The notes under the pieces: model-generated
Told to the model about the DNA's origin: nothing
Databases searched by the model: none
Seen by the model: only the letters and a program-made list of their open reading frames with translations
Position numbers and translations under genes: made by a program
Shown: positions 6,243 through 7,572 of the stretch, in pieces
Layout: every line of letters starts with the position of its first letter
Position numbering within the stretch: the stretch's first letter is position 1
Assembly: GCA_946480655.1 (NCBI GenBank)
Contig: CAMLKN010000106.1
Span: 1-7,572 of the forward strand
Origin: an uncultured Devosia sp.
GTDB lineage: Bacteria > Pseudomonadota > Alphaproteobacteria > Rhizobiales > Devosiaceae
DNA: 7,572 nucleotides
Reading direction: 5' to 3'

Positions 6243-6345
6243 TCCGCCCCGTCAACGCGGCGTCGTCGAAACGCCGTTGATCCTTCGGGCAGCCGCCTTG
6301 CCGGGCTGTTTCTCACCCTCTCGGGTGGGAGACTACGCCTGCGGA
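6243..6345 (-). ncRNA. Structured 5' leader, candidate cis-regulatory RNA (riboswitch-like)
   Basis: Read as minus-strand RNA just before the small membrane-protein gene, this region folds into a closed multi-helix domain. Closing helix: UCCGC (6341-6345) with GCGGA (6243-6247). Helix 2: UCUC with GAGA, then ACCC with GGGU, capped by a GAGA tetraloop of GNRA type (6311-6332). Helix 3: CAGCC (6304-6308) with GGCUG (6290-6294). Helix 4: CCCG, bulge AAGGA, UCAACG and GCGU pairing back with ACGC, CGUUGA and CGGG (6248-6289). The closing helix ends three bases before the start codon at 6240 and occupies GGGGCGGA, so folding would hide the ribosome binding region. The unpaired GAGAAA and CCGAAGGAUCAA-type joints look like conserved ligand-core sequence. 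The class is not identified; nhaA-I (Li+) and glycine-like folds were considered. Confidence 0.45.
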
Positions 6346-6376
6346 TGCCTTTGACGAGCGACGGCTCAAAACGCGG

Positions 6377-6390
6377 TTAATTTGAATTAA
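6377..6390. promoter_or_regulatory. AT-rich operator-like dyad between the small gene and uxaC
   Basis: TTAATT and AATTAA form a perfect inverted repeat around TG, in the only AT-rich pocket between the divergent genes. It lies 68 bases before the uxaC ATG at 6458 and upstream of the structured leader on the other strand. This is the size and symmetry of a transcription-factor site, for example of the GntR or LacI type that commonly control hexuronate genes, but the regulator is inferred. TTGAAT at 6382-6387 overlaps it and could be a -35 element for uxaC. Confidence 0.4.
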
Positions 6391-6457
6391 ACACGATCCA
6401 CTACCATCTTGTATGGAAGATATTGAAACCGCCTGGCGAACATGGCACAACCCTGCC

Positions 6458-7572
6458 ATGACCCAGCCCAGCCACCTCCACCCCGATCGCCTTTTCCCCG
6501 CATCCGAGCCGGCGCAATCCATCGCGCGCGATCTCTATCCGGCGGTCAGGGATCTGCCCATCGTCAGCCCACATGGCCATACCGACCCTTCCTGGTTCGC
6601 CCAGAATGGCCGCTTTGCCAGCCCCACGGCCCTGTTCCTGACGCCCGATCACTATGTGCTGCGTATGCTGAGGAGCCGCGGCATTTCCTATGATGCACTG
6701 GGCATTCCGAGGAAGGATGGGAAGCCGGTCGAGGCCGATCAGCGCAAGGCCTGGCGGCTCTTTGCCGAAAACTACTATCTCTTCGCCGGCACGCCTTCCA
6801 AGACCTGGGTCGATCACTCGCTCCATGCCGTCTTCGGCATCACCGAAGAGCTTTCCGGCGCCACCGCCGACAGCATCTATGACGCCATCGACGCCAGGCT
6901 GGCCTCGCCCGATCTTCTGCCCCGGGCAATTCTCGAGCGCTTCAAGGTGGAGGTCATTGCCACCACCGAATTCGCGCTCGATCCCCTGATCCATCACCAG
7001 TCCATGCTCGATCAGGGCCTGATCGGCCAGGTCCGCACCACCTATCGGCCCGACGATGTCTGCGACCCGAGCCGCGCCGCCATTGTCGAGAACCTGCAAA
7101 GGTTCGGCGAACTGACCGGCGAGAATGTCAGCACCTGGGCCGGCCTCATCAACGCCCATCGCGTCCGCCGCCAATATTTCCGCCGCTTCGGCGCCGTCGC
7201 CACCGACCACGGCGTGCCCACCGCCAATACCGCCGACCTGCCGCTGGTCGAGAAACAGGCCCTGCTCGACAAGGTCCTCGCCGGCAAGCACGACGCCAAT
7301 GATGCCGAGCTCTTCCGCGCTCAGATGATGACGGAAATGGCCCTGCTTTCGGTTGAGGACGGCATGGTCATGCAGATCCATGCCGGCTCGCGCCGCAATA
7401 CCGATCCGCTGCTGTTTTCCGAGCGCGGCCCGGACCTGGGCGCCGACATCCCCGGGCCGACCGACTACGTCAACGGCTTGCGCGCGCTGCTTTCGCGCTG
7501 CGGCAACGAGCCGAACCTGCGGCTGATCATGTTCGTCCTCGACGAAACCACCTATGCCCGCGAACTGGCGCC
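6458..7572 (+). CDS. uxaC: Uronate isomerase, 3' end beyond the window
   Basis: UxaC interconverts D-glucuronate with D-fructuronate and D-galacturonate with D-tagaturonate, the first cytoplasmic step of hexuronate breakdown. The visible 371 codons are open to the window end; the family is usually about 470 residues, so about 100 are missing. The N-terminal region LHPDRLFPASEPAQSIARDL and the metal-type motif VSPHGHTDP (His39 and His41), a feature of this amidohydrolase-superfamily branch, identify it. Further family segments include FLTPDHYVLRML, NYYLFAGTPSKTWVDH, VEVIATTEFALDPL and MVMQIHAGSRRNTDP. The ATG at 6458 gives the usual N-terminus; an in-frame ATG at 6413 would add 15 residues, and neither has a good ribosome binding site. 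It is divergent from the small membrane-protein gene, and a dyad at 6377-6390 may be its operator. Identification is secure. Confidence 0.95.
   Translation, partial: MTQPSHLHPDRLFPASEPAQSIARDLYPAVRDLPIVSPHGHTDPSWFAQNGRFASPTALFLTPDHYVLRMLRSRGISYDALGIPRKDGKPVEADQRKAWRLFAENYYLFAGTPSKTWVDHSLHAVFGITEELSGATADSIYDAIDARLASPDLLPRAILERFKVEVIATTEFALDPLIHHQSMLDQGLIGQVRTTYRPDDVCDPSRAAIVENLQRFGELTGENVSTWAGLINAHRVRRQYFRRFGAVATDHGVPTANTADLPLVEKQALLDKVLAGKHDANDAELFRAQMMTEMALLSVEDGMVMQIHAGSRRNTDPLLFSERGPDLGADIPGPTDYVNGLRALLSRCGNEPNLRLIMFVLDETTYARELA

Noticed and set aside
5888..6354. Overlapping + strand frames of 101 to 130 codons between the terminator and uxaC
   Set aside because: Products are of low complexity and rich in Arg, Pro and Ala, start inside or next to a terminator, and conflict with the better-supported minus-strand small gene and its leader.
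6401..7381. 326-codon minus-strand frame opposite uxaC
   Set aside because: The + strand here encodes uxaC with convincing family motifs; the minus-strand frame is its shadow.

Overview
The window reads as an ordinary chromosomal stretch of a high-GC alphaproteobacterium, most likely a Hyphomicrobiales (Rhizobiales) member of the Devosia type. The grounds are the gene order hisD, UPF0262, low-molecular-weight phosphatase, infA, maf, yacG, which is a familiar alphaproteobacterial housekeeping block, the strong G/C bias at third codon positions, and the style of the intergenic palindromic repeats. The genus is inferred, not proven.

Layout, all on the + strand except one small gene. Positions 1-18 look like the last codons of an upstream gene. 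hisD (28-1320) overlaps the next gene (1317-2270) by 4 bases; that gene joins a UPF0262 domain and a low-molecular-weight phosphatase domain in one reading frame. A 163-base gap with a candidate promoter leads to infA (2434-2652). A palindrome-rich spacer follows, then maf (2760-3398), which overlaps the short zinc-finger gene yacG (3398-3574). A dispersed-type palindromic repeat separates yacG from a tRNA-Phe(GAA) gene (3805-3880) that has its own promoter.

The second half is unrelated to this block. A GAF-GGDEF-EAL cyclic-di-GMP enzyme (4022-5869) ends at a clear intrinsic terminator (5892-5931). The partial gene uxaC (6458 to the window end) encodes uronate isomerase. Between them, on the minus strand, lies a probable 52-residue single-span membrane protein (6082-6240). 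Its upstream DNA (6243-6345) folds on paper into a closed multi-helix RNA, with the closing helix covering the region just before the start codon. This structured leader plus small membrane protein is the most interesting part of the window and looks like a cis-regulatory RNA controlling translation. An AT-rich 14-base dyad (6377-6390) lies between the divergent small gene and uxaC.

Functionally the window covers histidine biosynthesis, translation initiation, nucleotide-pool sanitation and gyrase control, one tRNA, one second-messenger enzyme and the entry step of hexuronate catabolism. No mobile element, CRISPR array, rRNA or prophage is visible.
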